Below are positions 25,827 to 34,812 of a stretch of DNA of 57,895 nt, in pieces. The notes under the pieces were generated by a model. It searched no databases and was not told the origin of the DNA. It was given only the letters and a program-made list of their open reading frames with translations. The position numbers and the translations under genes are program-made. Origin of the DNA: Collinsella aerofaciens (GTDB lineage Bacteria; Actinomycetota; Coriobacteriia; Coriobacteriales; Coriobacteriaceae); the NCBI RefSeq assembly GCF_015552075.1, contig NZ_JADNDZ010000087.1, positions 1 through 57,895 on the forward strand. The letters run 5' to 3'. How positions within the stretch are numbered: position 1 is the first letter of the stretch; each line of letters begins with the position of its first letter.

Positions 25827-26957
25827 CTAGGCGCGGTGCCAGTCGGTCAGGCAGGCATCGAGGGAGGCGATGAGCGCGTCCTTGTCCATGTGACGGCCGA
25901 TGATGCACAGGCTCGTCATGCGGTCGCCCGTCTCGTCGTCCCAAATTTGCATGATCTCGGGGTTCTCGTCGATGATCTTCTGCTTCTCGCCCTCGGGCGC
26001 GGAGTCAACGAACAGGCCGTTCTCCATCAGGCGCATCTGGTGGCCGGCCTGCTCAAACATGTAGCACATGTCCGGATCGCCGGTCTGCCACAGCGGACCC
26101 TTGACGCGGATGACCTCGTCGGGCCACTCCTGCTCAACAAAATCAGTGAACTTCTGCAGGTCAAACGGCTTGCGGCGCGAGTACACAAAGGTCTCGATGT
26201 CGTACTCGAGCACTTCGGGGTCGTCGTGCTCCTCGGGATGCTCCATGGCCTCGATCCAGGCGGCGGAGTTGTAGGCGCGCATAAAGTCGAAGCGGTCGGT
26301 ATCGAGCAGCTCCTCCATGGGGACCTCGCCGTTTTGGGCCTCGACGATCACGGCGTCCTTCTGCAGGCTGCGCACGATGGCCTTGAGCTCGGCGATCTGC
26401 TCGGGCGTCACGGTATCGGTCTTGTTAAGGATCAGCGTGGAGCAGAACTCGATTTGCTGGATGAGCAGGCTTTCGATGTCGTCCTCGTCGATATCCTCAG
26501 CCAGCAGGTCGCGACCGCCGTTGAACTCGTCGTACATGCGGGCGCAGTCGACCACGGCCACGATGTTGTCGAGCGCGAGCTTGGGCTCGCCGCCCACCTT
26601 GGCCTCGTCGCAGAAGCTCGAGATGGTGTAGGCGATGGGGATAGGCTCGCAAATACCCGATGCCTCGATGATGATGTAGTCGAACTTGCCCGAATCGGCA
26701 ATGCCCTGCAGCTGGTTGGCCAGGTCGTCCGAAAGCGTGCAGCAGATGCAGCCGTTGGTGAGCGGGATGAGGTCGTCGGTCTCGGAAAGGCCGCCGTCGG
26801 CGATAAGACTGGCGTCGACATTGATCTCGCCGATATCGTTGACGATCACGGCGGCGCGGATGCCGCCGTCGTTAGCGAGGATGTGGTTGAGCAGCGTGGT
26901 CTTGCCGGCACCGAGGTATCCGGTAAGCATGATGATCTTCACGGGTTTGTTGGGCAT
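25827..26957 (-). CDS. CobW/COG0523 family GTP-binding protein
   Basis: 376-residue G3E GTPase of the metal-chaperone type. GYLGAGKTTLLNHIL is the P-loop near residues 12-26, GCICCTL (the CxCC metal site) follows near 80-86, and NKTD serves base recognition. The C-terminal domain (about 240-376) is the CobW C domain. Such proteins deliver zinc, cobalt or other metals to enzymes; the metal is not known here. I chose the ATG at 26957 after AAAGGAGGG rather than the in-frame ATG at 26978. A strong terminator follows. Confidence 0.9.
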   Translation of the reverse strand: MPNKPVKIIMLTGYLGAGKTTLLNHILANDGGIRAAVIVNDIGEINVDASLIADGGLSETDDLIPLTNGCICCTLSDDLANQLQGIADSGKFDYIIIEASGICEPIPIAYTISSFCDEAKVGGEPKLALDNIVAVVDCARMYDEFNGGRDLLAEDIDEDDIESLLIQQIEFCSTLILNKTDTVTPEQIAELKAIVRSLQKDAVIVEAQNGEVPMEELLDTDRFDFMRAYNSAAWIEAMEHPEEHDDPEVLEYDIETFVYSRRKPFDLQKFTDFVEQEWPDEVIRVKGPLWQTGDPDMCYMFEQAGHQMRLMENGLFVDSAPEGEKQKIIDENPEIMQIWDDETGDRMTSLCIIGRHMDKDALIASLDACLTDWHRA

Positions 26958-27043
26958 GTGCCCTCCTTTGTTAGACATGGCTTACAGTTGAATCTTATGC
27001 CAAACGCCTGCTCTTATACCCACGCGCCGGCAAATAACACAGG

Positions 27044-27385
27044 CTACTCCCAGGCTCCCCATACATCGGGGCAATAACCGACGGTGGCCTTTTTGCCGTT
27101 GCGCACGATGGGTTCGGCTAGAACCTGCTGGTTTTCGAGCAGTTTGTCGAAGCGCTGGCTAGGGGTAAGGTGCTGGATGAGCGCGAGCGTCTCCTCGTCC
27201 TTGGCCTTGGGGTTGAGCAGCTTGTCGATGCCGCCGACCGCCTGCATCACGCTCGTGAGCTCGCCCTTGCTCATCTCCTTTTCCCTAAGGTCAATAAACT
27301 GCACCTTAATGCGGCGCTCCTTAAAATAGCGCTGGGCCTTCTTGGTATCGAAAGACTTTTTGGTTCCAAAAATCTGGATATTCAT
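27044..27385 (-). CDS. ArsC/Spx family thioredoxin-fold protein
   Basis: 113-residue protein of the ArsC/Spx superfamily. It reads NIQIFGTKKSFDTKKAQRYF at the start and ends NGKKATVGYCPDVWGAWE. The canonical active-site CxxC of Spx and the Cys of ArsC (near residue 10) are absent: the equivalent stretch is GTKKSFDTKKA, with no cysteine. It may therefore act as a binding protein, not a reductase. The next gene begins upstream at 28020, with only 11 bases between the two, so they form one unit. Confidence 0.8.
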   Translation of the reverse strand: MNIQIFGTKKSFDTKKAQRYFKERRIKVQFIDLREKEMSKGELTSVMQAVGGIDKLLNPKAKDEETLALIQHLTPSQRFDKLLENQQVLAEPIVRNGKKATVGYCPDVWGAWE

Positions 27386-27396
27386 GCTCCGCCGCT

Positions 27397-28020
27397 CTAT
27401 CGAATGAAGTTGGTCGTTGCTCGATCTGCCTCGGGTGCGTTGATACCGGCGGCCTGTCCTGCCTCGATACAGCGCAGGAGCCAGGCCATGTTTTTGCCGA
27501 TGTTTCGCATGGTGGCCAGGCCCTCGGCGTCCTGGGTGGCCTCGCCCGGCATGGCACCAAAGACGTTGTTCCAGTACGTGGAGGCCACCACGGGCATCTG
27601 GTTGATAGTGAAGTACTTGTTGAGTACATCGAAGGTGGTCGACGTGCCGCCACGGCGGGCGACGGCGACCGCGGCACCCGGCTTGTGCGCAAAGGCCTTG
27701 CTGCCAGCATAGAATGCGCGGTCGAGAGCCGAGAGGATGCGTCCGCTGGGATGCGCATAGTAGACGGGGGAGCCAAAGACAAAGCCATCTGCCTGCTCGG
27801 CGGCAGCGATCAGCTCGTTCACCACGTCGTCGTCAAAGGTGCAGCGGCAATCGAGCTTGCCGCACTGGCCACAGCCAATGCAGTCGCGAATGGGCTTGGC
27901 GCCCAGCTGGAACACCTCGGTATCGATACCCTCGGCGTTGAGTTGCTCGGCGACTTCGGCGAGTGCGCGGGCGGTGTTGCCGTTTGCCTTGGGACCGCCA
28001 TTGACCAAAAGAACCTTCAT
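27397..28020 (-). CDS. Flavodoxin family NAD(P)H-dependent oxidoreductase
   Basis: 207-residue FMN-binding protein. KVLLVNGGPKANGNTARAL is the FMN phosphate loop and CIGCGQCGK near residue 48 is a cysteine-rich segment characteristic of the NADPH-dependent FMN reductase/iron-sulfur flavoprotein-like family. FVFGSPVYYAHPSG is the second FMN loop. Only a partial iron-sulfur pattern is visible (CxxCxxC plus DCRC). It is transcribed with the ArsC/Spx-like gene, which suggests redox or arsenate/thiol stress, an inference. The start is the ATG at 28020 after GAGGGAG. Confidence 0.85.
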   Translation of the reverse strand: MKVLLVNGGPKANGNTARALAEVAEQLNAEGIDTEVFQLGAKPIRDCIGCGQCGKLDCRCTFDDDVVNELIAAAEQADGFVFGSPVYYAHPSGRILSALDRAFYAGSKAFAHKPGAAVAVARRGGTSTTFDVLNKYFTINQMPVVASTYWNNVFGAMPGEATQDAEGLATMRNIGKNMAWLLRCIEAGQAAGINAPEADRATTNFIR

Positions 28021-28094
28021 CACAAACTCCCTCTGCTGTTGGTGACTTCTGCAGAGGATTATCGCACGATGGGGGAGGCGGTGCGGGCGCGGTG

Positions 28095-29624
28095 CTAATC
28101 CAGTTTGGTACCTGGAACCTGCACGGCTTTACCGAGCAACGCTTTGAGCTCGTTCAAAATGGAAACGGGCTGTCGGTCAACGCTGTTCAGATGGAGCGTG
28201 GCCACGCGAATGGGCGGCTGATATTCAAGCGAGCCGATGAGCACGGGAGAACCCAGGAATCGTTCGATTTCGTTTGCGAGCTCGTCGATTGCCTCGGGGC
28301 CGAGCTCATCGAAAAGCGCCACGAACATTGGTCCCGTCGAGCGGAACAGGCGACCCTTGCCGCGCGAACAATCCATGAGGCAGGCGGCACTTTCGGCGAG
28401 CACGCGGTCGCCTGCATCGAATCCAAAGCGGGCATTGACTTCGGCGATATCGTCGACCTTAATGGCAATAAAGCCTGCCTCGCGCGCCACGCGGCGCATC
28501 TCTCCAATAGCGTTGACCAGCGCGTGGACATCGCCCAGGCCCGTTACCGAGTCGGTCGTATCTGCCAAGCTTCGGTTGATGATAGTGCCCACATACATGC
28601 TGGGCTCGGTATCGGTGCCGTCCAAGCGGTAACCTGTGCAGTCGCAAAGCACGTATTTTCCGGTGGCATCCATTACGCGATACTGCATGTAGTGGAAGTG
28701 CCACGTGCCGTTTATCACCATGTCGAGCTCGGCGCGTACGTTGTCGCGGTCCTCGGGATGAACGCGGGCGAGCCACATGTCGAGTGAGTTAAAGGGGTGC
28801 TGGGAGGGCAGGTCAAAATCGCGCACGGCGTTAACCGACCATTGCGATTCTCCCCTATCGAGGTTAAGGATGAACGGATAGCGCGTCTCGGAGCTCATGG
28901 AGATCGCTTGGAACACCCGGTCGTTGCGGGGAAGCTGATCGACGATTGGGCGTTGTGGTGCGTCATTGTCTTTCGGTTGCTGTACACGATGCATAAGCTT
29001 ATAGCGATACATCTTGCGATCGGCATCCATCGTCATCTGGCGACGCGTGTCGCCGGCAAGTGGATCGACGCGCGAGCAGCCAAAGCTAAAGCTGGCGATC
29101 ATGGGCGCCTTGCCACTTGAGCTCGCCTCGATCAGCCCGGCACGTACCCGCTCCAAGCGCTGCTCGAGTTCGGTCTCGTTTGCGGAGAGCGAGATGAGCA
29201 CAAACTCGTCTCCACCGATGCGGAACAGCATCTCATCGTGCTCCATGGTTTCGGAGAGCGTGCGGCAGATGCTCAGAATATAGCGATTGCCTTCGGCGTG
29301 GCCAAACCTATCATTGCAATGTTTGAGATGGTCGATGTCAATATAGGCGCAGGTGAAGGGGTCACCTTTGTGCCAGAGTTGCTCGACGTGACGGTCGAGT
29401 CCGCCGCGGTTGCCCAAGTTGGTGAGCGGGTCGATATAGGCGTTGCTCTCAAGCAGCCGGCGCTCTTGTTGCAGGATGGCATGCGTCTTTTGCAGTTGCT
29501 CGCCAACGGCGCGCAGCTCAGCAGGCAGCGCGGCAACATCGAGTTCGGCGGTCGAGATGCCATTCGCAAGTCGCTGAAGATAGGCAATAATCGATTGCTC
29601 ACCCAGGCGATATGACTCGTTCAT
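28095..29624 (-). CDS. GGDEF-PAS diguanylate cyclase with second degenerate GGDEF
   Basis: 509-residue signalling protein. After about 60 helical residues, a first GGDEF domain (about 65-215) contains the intact FRIGGDEFVLIS, so it should make cyclic di-GMP; no RxxD inhibitory site is visible. A PAS-like domain (about 250-365) follows, then a second GGDEF-like domain (about 375-509) whose signature is replaced by FRSTGPMFVALF, so it is inactive and may be a sensor. No membrane segment is seen. I chose the ATG at 29624 after AAGGAGG rather than the upstream 29651. It is a clear paralogue of the first two-thirds of the next protein. Confidence 0.88.
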   Translation of the reverse strand: MNESYRLGEQSIIAYLQRLANGISTAELDVAALPAELRAVGEQLQKTHAILQQERRLLESNAYIDPLTNLGNRGGLDRHVEQLWHKGDPFTCAYIDIDHLKHCNDRFGHAEGNRYILSICRTLSETMEHDEMLFRIGGDEFVLISLSANETELEQRLERVRAGLIEASSSGKAPMIASFSFGCSRVDPLAGDTRRQMTMDADRKMYRYKLMHRVQQPKDNDAPQRPIVDQLPRNDRVFQAISMSSETRYPFILNLDRGESQWSVNAVRDFDLPSQHPFNSLDMWLARVHPEDRDNVRAELDMVINGTWHFHYMQYRVMDATGKYVLCDCTGYRLDGTDTEPSMYVGTIINRSLADTTDSVTGLGDVHALVNAIGEMRRVAREAGFIAIKVDDIAEVNARFGFDAGDRVLAESAACLMDCSRGKGRLFRSTGPMFVALFDELGPEAIDELANEIERFLGSPVLIGSLEYQPPIRVATLHLNSVDRQPVSILNELKALLGKAVQVPGTKLD

Positions 29625-29666
29625 GATGGATAACCTCCTTGGGCGGAACAACGGTTTGTATCATAT

Positions 29667-29689
29667 CCCCAATTCGGTTTGAATTGGGG
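29667..29689 (-). promoter_or_regulatory. Inverted repeat between the two c-di-GMP genes
   Basis: CCCCAATTC (29667-29675) and GAATTGGGG (29681-29689) are perfect complements, five bases apart, directly upstream of the GGDEF protein gene. A CCCAATT half also occurs at 32643-32649 before the second c-di-GMP gene. Confidence 0.5.
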
Positions 29690-29751
29690 TAATAAGTTAG
29701 CTAATGGAGACAAATGCCCCCTTCGACGGTGGCGTTTTGCGCGCGAGCGTA

Positions 29752-32469
29752 TCAGTTGTTATTGCCACCATCGAGCAATGCCTCAAAATCCTTCGCCGGC
29801 ATGGGGCGGTAGTAGAGGAAGCCCTGAGCGTAGCGGGCACCCATGTGGCGTAGCATGTTCGCCTGCTCATCTGTCTCGACGCCTTCGATTACAATGGGCA
29901 GATGGAGCGACTGCGCCATCTCGAGCATCGATGACACGATCTGCGCGCTGCGGCCTTGATTGCGGTCGGTGGGCACAAAGGTGCGGTCGAGCTTGATGAC
30001 GTCGACGTTGACGTTCTTGAGCATCGCGAGCGTGGACTGACCGGTGCCAAAATCGTCCATATAGGTCGAGAAGCCGCGGGTGTGCAAGTCGGCTGTCAGT
30101 TTGTCCACGGCTTCGGACTCTCCCGTATAAGCCGTCTCGGTGATCTCGATGCGCATGAGCTCGGGCGGCAGGTTGTATTGGGCGGCAAGCGCCCCCATAT
30201 GCTCGGCAACGTCGCAGGCAAGAATGTCCACGCGAGACACATTAAGCGAGACCGGAACCACGCGAAGACCGCGATCGAGACACCCGCGAAGCCATATGGC
30301 GACACCCTGCCAAATGTACTTGTCGAGCGTCACCACAAAGCCGCTTTCCTCGAGTGCGGGAATAAACGTTGCGGGCGAAATGAGAGAGCCGTCCTTGTCA
30401 ATCCAGCGCGTAAGTGCCTCGGCGCCAATGATCTCGCCGGTTTCCATATCGACCTGGGGCTGCAGGTAGTACGTGATGCGGCCATTTGAGAGCGCGTACT
30501 GGAACTCGGTCAGCGTGCGGTGGAACGCAATCTCGTGTTCATATTCTTCGGGGCGGAAAATAGCAATGCGCTCCTTGAAGTCGTTTTTGGCGCGTCGATT
30601 GGTAAACATGGCCTTTGCCTGCGCATCGATGGTGATCTCCTCATTGGAGTCGATGGGGTAAATGCCCATGGACGGCCAAAAACCTACGCCGTCATCATGC
30701 CTGGCTACTGCCTCGCGAACGCGGTTGTAGATTTGATGGACGGTGATGTGCTTAAAGGGGATGAGTACGCAAAAGTCATCTTGGCCCCAGTACCCTGCGA
30801 CGCCCATATCGGCATTCTCGATGTCCTTGAGGACCGTGCCCACATCGGCGAGTACGCGGTCGCCCTCGGCCTGGCCGTGCCATTCATTAAACAGGCGCAT
30901 GTGACCCATGTCGACGGTGGCGATGCACCAGGTGTCGTCGCGCCTTGCCTCGAGAAATGCGTTGGCGCGCCGCATAAACTCGCTGGGTCGATAGAGGCCC
31001 GTGAGCGAGTCGATACGTTCGGCGATGGCGCTTTTGCGCTCCGCCTCGGGTATGGGGAGGCTGTCGTTGGGAACAAGCCCGCCGGCCGTGCGAAGGCGAC
31101 GGTCGAGTTCGCCTAAAACGGCGGTCGCTTGATGGGTTAAGTGCTCGTAAAAGGCCGGGACGACAAGGCAGACGGGAGTAATGGTGTCGCCTGCGATTTG
31201 AACAGGAGCGAAAACGGCCTCTTTAAGGTGGCGGGTCAGTTGCTCGAATGCCTCGTGGTCCAAGTCGTTGCTGAGCACGACGAACTGGACGCTTCGTGAA
31301 CGGTAGACCCGGCTCCTGCCGCGGGTGATCGACAGCATGCGGCCTGCGTATTCGGCAAGCATGTTGTCGACAGCCTCGGCCCCGTAGAGCTCGTTGAGCT
31401 TTGTCGTGCCACGAACGCGCACCGCTATAAGCCCTGTCTCGCAACGATCGCGGCGGCAGGCATCGATAGCGTTGATCAGCATACGCTGCGTTCCGAGGCC
31501 CGTGGCGGCGTCGACGGTCTCGGCAAGTGAGTGGTTGACAAGTTCGCCGACATAGAGCGAGGGGGCATTTCCGTCGCCGTCGATGCGAAACCCGCGAGCA
31601 CGGCAGAGAACGTAGTCACCCGCGGCATTGCGCATGCGGTACTGCATGACGCGGCGGTGTTTGGAGCCGTTAAAGATCTGGTTGATGTCGTTGGCGTAGG
31701 CCTCGAGGTCATCGGGATGGACACGCGTTTTCCAGAAATCGCGGCAGCTGTCTATGTGCTCCGAAGGAAGACCGAGATCGCGCAAGGCACCTTGCGACCA
31801 AAGGGTGCGGTCCTTGTCCAAGTTCTCGATAAAGAAATAGCGGCCTTCGTTGAGCATCGAAAAGGCGTCGAAAATACGGTCGCTTATTTCGAAGTCGTCG
31901 GTGTGGACTTGCGCGATATTACGTCGATCAAGATGCATGGCATGACGTAGCTTGTAGTCGTACATGCGATGGTCGGCATCGAGCGTCATGCGATTGGAGG
32001 CTTCGCCCAGGGCGGGGTCGGCGTGTGCCACTCCGTAGCTAAACGAGTGGGGCATCTCGGAATCGTTGTTTTTGAGCAGGATCGTTCGGCAGTGTTCCAG
32101 ACGTTCGGCGAGGTCGTCCTCGGTCGCAATCGTAGATAGGATGGCAAACTCGTCGCCTCCCAGACGAAATGCCGCCTCGTCTACCTTCATATACAGCTTG
32201 AGATAAAGGCTTACCTGCAAGATATAGCGGTTGCCCTCGTCATGGCCAAAGACATCGTTGCAGTGCTTGAGATTGTCGATATCGATGAACGCCATGGTAA
32301 CGGGAGCGTCCTGCTCCCAGAGCTCCTCGAGGGAACGGGCAAAGCCGCCGCGGTTGCCAAGTCCGGTAAGCTGGTCGGTAAAGGCGGTCCTAATCAGATC
32401 ATCCTGACGCTCGAGAAGGTCGCGGACGGTCTTTTCGAGCGTTTCGGTGTAATGGCTGACAGTTTCCAT
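29752..32469 (-). CDS. GGDEF-PAS-GGDEF-GGDEF-EAL cyclic di-GMP protein
   Basis: 905-residue multi-domain protein. The first GGDEF has an intact FRLGGDEFAILS; a PAS-like domain follows (about 210-320), then a degenerate GGDEF with VYRSRSVQFVVLS, a third GGDEF-like domain with GYWGQDDFCVLI in place of GGDEF, and a C-terminal EAL domain (about 645-905). The EAL carries GAEALTRW, SLNVSR, EITETA, DDFGTG, IKLDRTF, IEGVE and AQGFLYYRP, all the usual metal and substrate residues. Both making and breaking of c-di-GMP are therefore possible. No membrane segments are seen. It is paralogous with the upstream GGDEF protein over about 500 residues. Confidence 0.88.
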   Translation of the reverse strand: METVSHYTETLEKTVRDLLERQDDLIRTAFTDQLTGLGNRGGFARSLEELWEQDAPVTMAFIDIDNLKHCNDVFGHDEGNRYILQVSLYLKLYMKVDEAAFRLGGDEFAILSTIATEDDLAERLEHCRTILLKNNDSEMPHSFSYGVAHADPALGEASNRMTLDADHRMYDYKLRHAMHLDRRNIAQVHTDDFEISDRIFDAFSMLNEGRYFFIENLDKDRTLWSQGALRDLGLPSEHIDSCRDFWKTRVHPDDLEAYANDINQIFNGSKHRRVMQYRMRNAAGDYVLCRARGFRIDGDGNAPSLYVGELVNHSLAETVDAATGLGTQRMLINAIDACRRDRCETGLIAVRVRGTTKLNELYGAEAVDNMLAEYAGRMLSITRGRSRVYRSRSVQFVVLSNDLDHEAFEQLTRHLKEAVFAPVQIAGDTITPVCLVVPAFYEHLTHQATAVLGELDRRLRTAGGLVPNDSLPIPEAERKSAIAERIDSLTGLYRPSEFMRRANAFLEARRDDTWCIATVDMGHMRLFNEWHGQAEGDRVLADVGTVLKDIENADMGVAGYWGQDDFCVLIPFKHITVHQIYNRVREAVARHDDGVGFWPSMGIYPIDSNEEITIDAQAKAMFTNRRAKNDFKERIAIFRPEEYEHEIAFHRTLTEFQYALSNGRITYYLQPQVDMETGEIIGAEALTRWIDKDGSLISPATFIPALEESGFVVTLDKYIWQGVAIWLRGCLDRGLRVVPVSLNVSRVDILACDVAEHMGALAAQYNLPPELMRIEITETAYTGESEAVDKLTADLHTRGFSTYMDDFGTGQSTLAMLKNVNVDVIKLDRTFVPTDRNQGRSAQIVSSMLEMAQSLHLPIVIEGVETDEQANMLRHMGARYAQGFLYYRPMPAKDFEALLDGGNNN

Positions 32470-32606
32470 GTTCTAAGCGGCTTTCTGAGGTCGGGGCGGA
32501 TTGCGTCGGGCGAGCTCGTTGTGTACACGTATCGTTGTTCGGCGTTTTGCGTGCATCCAGGCCCCCGCCTTGCTGCGTTGTTGAGTTACTTTGCCGGCTA
32601 ATGTTC

Positions 32607-32659
32607 GCTGTTGATAACAGCTGGGTAGTGTAAACAACAATACCCAATTATATATGGGT
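32607..32659. promoter_or_regulatory. Control region upstream of the c-di-GMP EAL gene
   Basis: The 324-base gene-free interval 32470-32793 holds GCTGTT-GAT-AACAGC (32607-32621), and ACCCA...TGGGT (32642-32659) flanking a minus-strand TATAAT (32652-32647). Two possible binding sites and a promoter for the divergent EAL and patatin genes. Nothing else is seen in the interval. Confidence 0.45.
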
Positions 32660-32793
32660 GCACATGCTGTGGGCGGCTATTGTTCGACAAGCGGTAGCGC
32701 GACGATGCGATGCTTGATAAAAATGCGACTGGAGCGGTATATGTTGACGGGTATACTTGTTCCGTTTGAATTTGCGGGGACGGAGATGGTCGC

Positions 32794-33663
32794 ATGGCAC
32801 AGTCAAATATGATGCGCACGGTGGGGCTGGCGCTCGAAGGAGGCGGCTACCGCGGTATGTATACGGCGGGCGTGCTCGACGTTTGGATGGAGCACGGTTT
32901 GACCTGCGACCATATGGTGGGTGTCTCGGCGGGCGCGGCGTTTGGCTACAACTTTAAATCGCGGCAGATTGGACGCGCCATTCGCTACAACAAGGCATAT
33001 TGTGCCGATAAGCGCTATGCGGGTGTAGCAAGCTGGCTGCGGACTGGAGACATGTTCAATGCCGATTTTGCCTATCATGAGGTGCCCATCGAGCGCGATC
33101 CCATCGACCTGGAGGCATATCGCGCCTGCCCCATGCGGTTTACGTGCGTGTGTACCGATATCGAGACGGGCAAGGCCGTCTATCACGACCTGCCTTATGG
33201 CGATGAGCGCGATATCGAGTGGATCCGGGCGTCGTCGGCTATTCCTGTGGCGACGCGTCCCGTTGCTATTGACGGACATAAGTATCTGGATGGTGGCGTG
33301 GCTGATTCTATTCCCAGCGCATGGCTGTTTGCGCAGGGGTATGACCGAAACATCGTGGTACTCACGCAGCCGGCGGGCTTTGTGAAGCAGCCCAACAGCG
33401 TGATGCCCATGCTGCGGCGCGTGTTCCGTCACTACCCGGAGTTTGTCGCAGCGCTTGAGCATCGGCATGAGGTCTACAATGCCACGCTCGATGACTTAGC
33501 ACGTCGCGAGGCTGCCGGCGAAATCTTTGTGGTGCGGCCGAGCGAATCGGTGAAGGTACCGTCGCTGTGCCGCGAGCCCGATGAACTCGAACGCATCTAT
33601 CAGATCGGCCGCCGCGATGCGGAGGCAACCTTGCCGGCACTGGAGACATATCTGGCAGGGTAG
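32794..33663 (+). CDS. Patatin-like phospholipase family protein
   Basis: 289-residue serine hydrolase of the patatin family (RssA/YjjU type). LALEGGGYRGMYTAGVLD near residues 10-27 is the oxyanion glycine loop, GVSAG at about 44-48 holds the nucleophilic serine, and YLDGGVADSIP near 165-175 supplies the catalytic Asp of the Ser-Asp dyad. No signal peptide, so it is cytosolic or membrane-associated. It would release fatty acids from lipids; the substrate is unknown. It is transcribed away from the c-di-GMP gene. RNA upstream contains CGGGGACGGAGATGG as the probable ribosome binding region. Confidence 0.86.
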   Translation: MAQSNMMRTVGLALEGGGYRGMYTAGVLDVWMEHGLTCDHMVGVSAGAAFGYNFKSRQIGRAIRYNKAYCADKRYAGVASWLRTGDMFNADFAYHEVPIERDPIDLEAYRACPMRFTCVCTDIETGKAVYHDLPYGDERDIEWIRASSAIPVATRPVAIDGHKYLDGGVADSIPSAWLFAQGYDRNIVVLTQPAGFVKQPNSVMPMLRRVFRHYPEFVAALEHRHEVYNATLDDLARREAAGEIFVVRPSESVKVPSLCREPDELERIYQIGRRDAEATLPALETYLAG

Positions 33664-33775
33664 AGGCTGCTGCCGCCATCTCGGCGGGAAGCGCATCCCG
33701 GAATGGAGGTCCAAACTGGGATGCGCTTTCCATCGCTGAAGATATGAGGCTGCGAATCGGCTGCTCGGCTTGAGC

Positions 33776-34471
33776 CTATGCCTGCTGCCAGGTATCGACG
33801 AGCTCCTTGGCGGCGGCGTAGGGGTCGTCGGCACTGCAGACGGCGCTCACCACAAAGAAGCCATCGACGCCGGTGGCCTTGAGCTGTGGCAGGTCGGCCG
33901 TCTTGACGCCGCCGCCCACCACGATGGGCACGGGGCTTGCCGCGTGGAGTGCGGCCAAGTCCTCAAAGCTCTTGGTGATGATAGAGCCGTCGGCCGCGCG
34001 TCCGCAGTCGCGCTTGGTCTCGGTCTCGTGGAGCGGGCCGATGCCCAGGTAGTCGACCAGGCTCATGTCGGCGGTCTTGACGTACTCGAGCATCTCCTCG
34101 CAACGGGCCGAAAGGCCCACAATGGCATCGGGGCCCAAAAGTTTGCGGCAGACCTCGACGGGAATATCGCTCTGGCCAACGTGCACGCCGTCGACAGCGA
34201 TGCCCTGCTCGCGCGCGGCGAGTACGCAGTCCAGGCGGTCGTCGATCAGCAGGGCGACCTGACCGGTCTTGCCGGCCTGTGCGATTGCCTGCGCGGCGTC
34301 GCCCGTCAGCGCGATGATCTCGCGGGCACTTGCCACCTTGGAGCGCACCTGGATGCAGGTAAAGCCTGCGTCGAGCGCCTGGGCCACCACATCGCCCACG
34401 GGACGCCCGAGCGTGTTTTCGGGGCCGAGTACCAGATAGGCCGAGATATCAAGGTTGTCGCGGATGCTCAT
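33776..34471 (-). CDS. thiE: Thiamine phosphate synthase
   Basis: 231-residue TIM-barrel enzyme that joins HMP-pyrophosphate with thiazole phosphate to form thiamine phosphate. VQVRSKVASAREI, LLIDDRLDCVLAAREQGIAVDGVHVG and IVVGGGVKTADLP mark the family. The start overlaps the previous gene's stop by four bases (ATGA) with AGGAGG ahead. It is the last gene of the TPP-riboswitch operon. Length is typical. Confidence 0.93.
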   Translation of the reverse strand: MSIRDNLDISAYLVLGPENTLGRPVGDVVAQALDAGFTCIQVRSKVASAREIIALTGDAAQAIAQAGKTGQVALLIDDRLDCVLAAREQGIAVDGVHVGQSDIPVEVCRKLLGPDAIVGLSARCEEMLEYVKTADMSLVDYLGIGPLHETETKRDCGRAADGSIITKSFEDLAALHAASPVPIVVGGGVKTADLPQLKATGVDGFFVVSAVCSADDPYAAAKELVDTWQQA

Positions 34472-34809
34472 CGTGCTTCCTCCTGCTTTTTGATCTGTGC
34501 TTCCATGCGCTCGAGCTTGCCGGTCATGGTGTCGGTAAATCCGGGTCGAATATCGGCTTTGAGCACGACTTCGGTGCGGATGCCCTTGCTCGCCAATACA
34601 AAGGTTGCGTCGCGCACGACCTGCATGACCTCGTCCCAGTCACCCTCGATCTCGGTGAACATCGAGGTGGTGCGGTTGGGAAGGCCGCTCTCGCGAATGA
34701 CGCGCACGACCTCGGCGACCTCGGCGGACAGTTCATCGCCGGTGCCGCACGGGGCGATGGCCACGGCGACGAGTGTGTTCATGCCGGCATTGGTTGCAGG
34801 CTCGGACAT
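34468..34809 (-). CDS. Thiamine-binding protein, MTH1187/YkoF family
   Basis: 113-residue ferredoxin-like-fold protein of the MTH1187 family. It begins EPATNAGMNTLVAVAIAPCG and contains a TTSMFTEIEGDWDEVMQVVR segment typical of these proteins, which bind thiamine, HMP or small charged ligands. It starts three bases after the thiM stop and overlaps thiE by four bases, so the three are translationally coupled. It may sense or deliver HMP or thiamine within the operon; that role is inferred from context. Confidence 0.85.
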   Translation of the reverse strand: MSEPATNAGMNTLVAVAIAPCGTGDELSAEVAEVVRVIRESGLPNRTTSMFTEIEGDWDEVMQVVRDATFVLASKGIRTEVVLKADIRPGFTDTMTGKLERMEAQIKKQEEAR

Positions 34810-34812
34810 GGC

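Noticed and set aside
25740-27077. 445-residue open frame on the plus strand opposite the CobW gene
   Set aside because: It lies antisense to a well-supported GTPase with a strong terminator and has no domain.
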